Assembly (NCBI GenBank): GCA_017694885.1
Contig: JADIMH010000015.1
Location: 62,001 to 126,000, forward strand
Origin: Candidatus Cryptobacteroides faecipullorum
GTDB taxonomy: Bacteria > Bacteroidota > Bacteroidia > Bacteroidales > UBA932
DNA: 64,000 bases
Direction: 5' to 3'
Shown: positions 62,333-64,000 of the stretch, one piece after another
How positions within the stretch are numbered: the stretch's first letter is position 1
Layout: each line of letters starts with the position of its first letter
Made by a program: the position numbers and the translations under genes
The notes under the pieces: model-generated
Database searches by the model: none
Told to the model about the DNA's origin: nothing
What the model saw: only the letters and a program-made list of their open reading frames with translations

Positions 62333-63337
62333 TTATTTTTCGGGTTTCGAGTAAGCTTCAGAGCGTTCTGCGATATTTTCCTGAAGATTCAGGAAATAAA
62401 GGTTGATTTCCTGAACATGGTAGTTCCCTTTCGGGAAAATTTTCCCGATGGACGGGATGTAGTAATCTTCATCATCCAGACCGTCGACCTGAACGACATT
62501 CATCTCTGGCAGGAGTCTTGCCCCAACGGTATTGAAAAGAGTGTCCGAGTGTCCGTCCGAATGGAAGAACACCGATCCTTTATTTAAGGATGCCGGAGCA
62601 TACGTGCCATCGGTCATCCAGTTTACTGGATTGATGCATACCGCATTGTCTTTGAATGCCGGAGAAATCGCTTCCGGAGAAGAGACACTGTTGTAGCAGA
62701 CGGTCACTCCGCAATCAACCGATCCTTCGGCAGGCTTCAGATGCGGATATTTTTCCAGTTCTTCCCGGCTTATCCCGAATCCGAATGCATAGCCTGCTAT
62801 CAGGCGGGAATACTGTTCTTCTGTCAGACTTTCCTCTATAAGGCGTATGATGGCTTTTGCTCCCTGACTGTGTCCTGCGAGGAAGAACGGCCGTCCGCCG
62901 TTGAGGTTATCCATGTAATACCTGAACGCCTTTAAGATATCATTGTGGGCAACGGCGTATTTCCTTTCGATCTCCTCCTCGGAACCGAACCAGCACTCCA
63001 TGGTTATCTGTCTGTAATAAGGAGAAAAGAAATTGCAGCTTTTCCGGAACAGTTCATAGCCGAGCCTTGTAGAAATATCCGTCGCGGCCCTCTGTCCGGG
63101 ATTTTCAGTATCCATATAATATATGGTATTGCCTGTCGGGTCTTGCCAGCTCCATACGCATGTAGGAGTCACATAAAACACATCGACGTCTTTATCCATA
63201 ATCATACCTTCTGTCCTGTACCACATGTTTTCCTTGCTGTAGTCCGGTTCCTGAGGCAGGAGACCGGCATTTTTCCCTTTCGGACCGCATCCGGCAGCCG
63301 CCAGTACAGTAAGGATAAGGCATATCGTTTTTCTCAT
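62333..63337 (-). CDS. DUF3089 alpha/beta-hydrolase lipoprotein
   Basis: 334 residues. A lipoprotein signal (MRKTICLILTVLAAAGC, Cys at 17) is followed by an alpha/beta-hydrolase with the nucleophile elbow FLAGHSQGAKAIIRL. DVFYVTPTCVWSW and LKAFRYYMDNLNGGRPFFLA match DUF3089. A candidate catalytic His is in FPKGNYHVQEINLYF. The substrate is unknown; an ester is likely. It sits between yidD and menG on the minus strand. Confidence 0.85.
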   Translation of the reverse strand: MRKTICLILTVLAAAGCGPKGKNAGLLPQEPDYSKENMWYRTEGMIMDKDVDVFYVTPTCVWSWQDPTGNTIYYMDTENPGQRAATDISTRLGYELFRKSCNFFSPYYRQITMECWFGSEEEIERKYAVAHNDILKAFRYYMDNLNGGRPFFLAGHSQGAKAIIRLIEESLTEEQYSRLIAGYAFGFGISREELEKYPHLKPAEGSVDCGVTVCYNSVSSPEAISPAFKDNAVCINPVNWMTDGTYAPASLNKGSVFFHSDGHSDTLFNTVGARLLPEMNVVQVDGLDDEDYYIPSIGKIFPKGNYHVQEINLYFLNLQENIAERSEAYSKPEK

Positions 63338-63391
63338 GTCAATATAATTGTCTGTCGCAAAGTTTCAATTCCAGTTTGTCAGGTCCGGCCG

Positions 63392-63697
63392 TCAAGGTAC
63401 CGGATCGTATCCGCTCCCGCCCCACGGATGGCATCTGAGCAGTCTGCGCGCCGTAAGATACAGCCCTTTAAACGGCCCGTACTTCCGGAACGCTTCGAGA
63501 GCATATTGTGAACATGTGGGCGTAAATCTGCAGGAGGGCGCCTTATAAGGCGAAATGCATATCTGATAGAATCTTATGAGGCCTATGAACGGTGAAATGG
63601 ATATTTTTTTCAGGACACGGAGGAATCTCCTCCCGGCGGATTCTTGAACGTATGACGGGGACCGTCCGTCGTCTGATTTCTCTCCGGGGGTTTTCAT
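63392..63697 (-). CDS. yidD: Membrane protein insertion efficiency factor YidD
   Basis: 101 residues. The family core is complete: [37 protein letters not shown] and [16 protein letters not shown], with three conserved cysteines. A charged N-terminal extension of about 25 residues precedes it. YidD aids YidC-dependent membrane protein insertion. It overlaps the rnpA stop by 4 bases (ATGA), the common rnpA-yidD order. Confidence 0.93.
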   Translation of the reverse strand: MKTPGEKSDDGRSPSYVQESAGRRFLRVLKKISISPFIGLIRFYQICISPYKAPSCRFTPTCSQYALEAFRKYGPFKGLYLTARRLLRCHPWGGSGYDPVP

Positions 63698-64000
63698 GAT
63701 CTCTGGACCTTAGCGAGGATCTGACCTACAAGACCGTAGATTTCCTTGAAAGTCAGTATTTCCTTTGTATTGTATACGAACATGATATCCAGACCTTTCC
63801 CTTCCTGGAGCGTCTCTTTCTGCAGTCTGTAGCTTTCCCGGAGTCTGCGTTTGAGCAGGTTGCGTTTGACTGCCCTTTTGAAGAGCTTTTTCGGGACGGA
63901 AACAAGGATGCGGGAATAAGGAAGACCGTTCTCCGGTATGAAGCAGAACTTCATATGGGGAACGGCGCCGAATTTACCTTCTGCAACCAGCCTTGAAATG
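63694..64000 (-). CDS. rnpA: Ribonuclease P protein component, 3' part
   Basis: The frame runs without a stop to the right edge, so the start is outside the window. About 101 codons are visible. The RNA-binding signature is complete ([20 protein letters not shown]), preceded by RILVSVPKK and followed by [11 protein letters not shown]. Upstream of the internal Met at 63954 the frame reads [13 protein letters not shown], normal for RnpA, so that Met is not the start. RnpA assists the catalytic RNA in tRNA 5' processing. Confidence 0.93.
   Translation of the reverse strand, partial: ISRLVAEGKFGAVPHMKFCFIPENGLPYSRILVSVPKKLFKRAVKRNLLKRRLRESYRLQKETLQEGKGLDIMFVYNTKEILTFKEIYGLVGQILAKVQRS

Overview
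The window is a block of ordinary chromosome from a member of the Bacteroidota, most likely a gut-type Bacteroidales. The evidence is: -7 promoter boxes of the form TAnnTTTG (often with TTTG about 20 bases upstream) before many genes; an 11-subunit-type complex I cluster with fused nuoC/nuoD and no nuoE, nuoF or nuoG; a fused FeoA-FeoB; many secreted proteins and lipoproteins with typical Bacteroidota signals; a secreted GH92 glycosidase; and menaquinone genes (menA, menG). Base composition is even across the window, and I see no transposase, integrase, phage gene or CRISPR array.

Layout. 1-158 holds the start of a secreted GH127-like hydrolase. 251-10484 is the minus-strand nuo cluster (A, B, CD, H, I, J, K, L, M, N). 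It is interrupted by a stem-loop between nuoA and nuoB and by a 259-base AT-rich gap between nuoCD and nuoH that carries a 13-base inverted repeat. 10634-15313 holds a small lipoprotein with a palindromic promoter region, feoAB, a divergent NSS-family Na+ symporter and tRNA-Leu(UAA). 15378-18786 holds a PAP2 phosphatase fused to a probable outer-membrane barrel, a half-length glycosyltransferase, a ComF-like protein and fabG. 18888-24623 is the elongasome operon mreB-mreC-mreD-mrdA-rodA, divergent from ispD. Next come an Lrp/AsnC regulator, topA, and a plus-strand run of PBP1A, ddl, prmC and an unknown lipoprotein.

34152-47163 holds a U32 protein with a TPR protein, an M16-like secreted protein without its zinc motif, DUF3109 and DUF2007 proteins, a CPA2-type antiporter with a USP-like tail, a MATE exporter and RNase R. 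47281-52708 holds gpmI, a GH92 glycosidase with Gln at the usual catalytic-acid position, two unknown envelope proteins and tRNA-Pro(UGG). 52854-57649 holds a LolD-like ATPase, trmN6, and a minus-strand group of split transketolase, ECF sigma factor, probable anti-sigma protein and Spy/CpxP-like protein. The right end holds lepA, a GT2 glycosyltransferase, menA and menG (convergent), a DUF3089 lipoprotein, yidD and the 3' part of rnpA.

The genes share a few themes. Complex I plus MenA/MenG make a menaquinone-linked respiratory chain. MreBCD, PBP2, RodA, PBP1A and Ddl build the wall of a rod-shaped or ovoid cell. Several secreted proteins and one ECF system serve the envelope. I do not see a complete new multi-gene system. 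The best leads are the GH92 active-site change, the phosphatase-barrel fusion, the half glycosyltransferase, the transketolase/ECF group and several structured intergenic regions.
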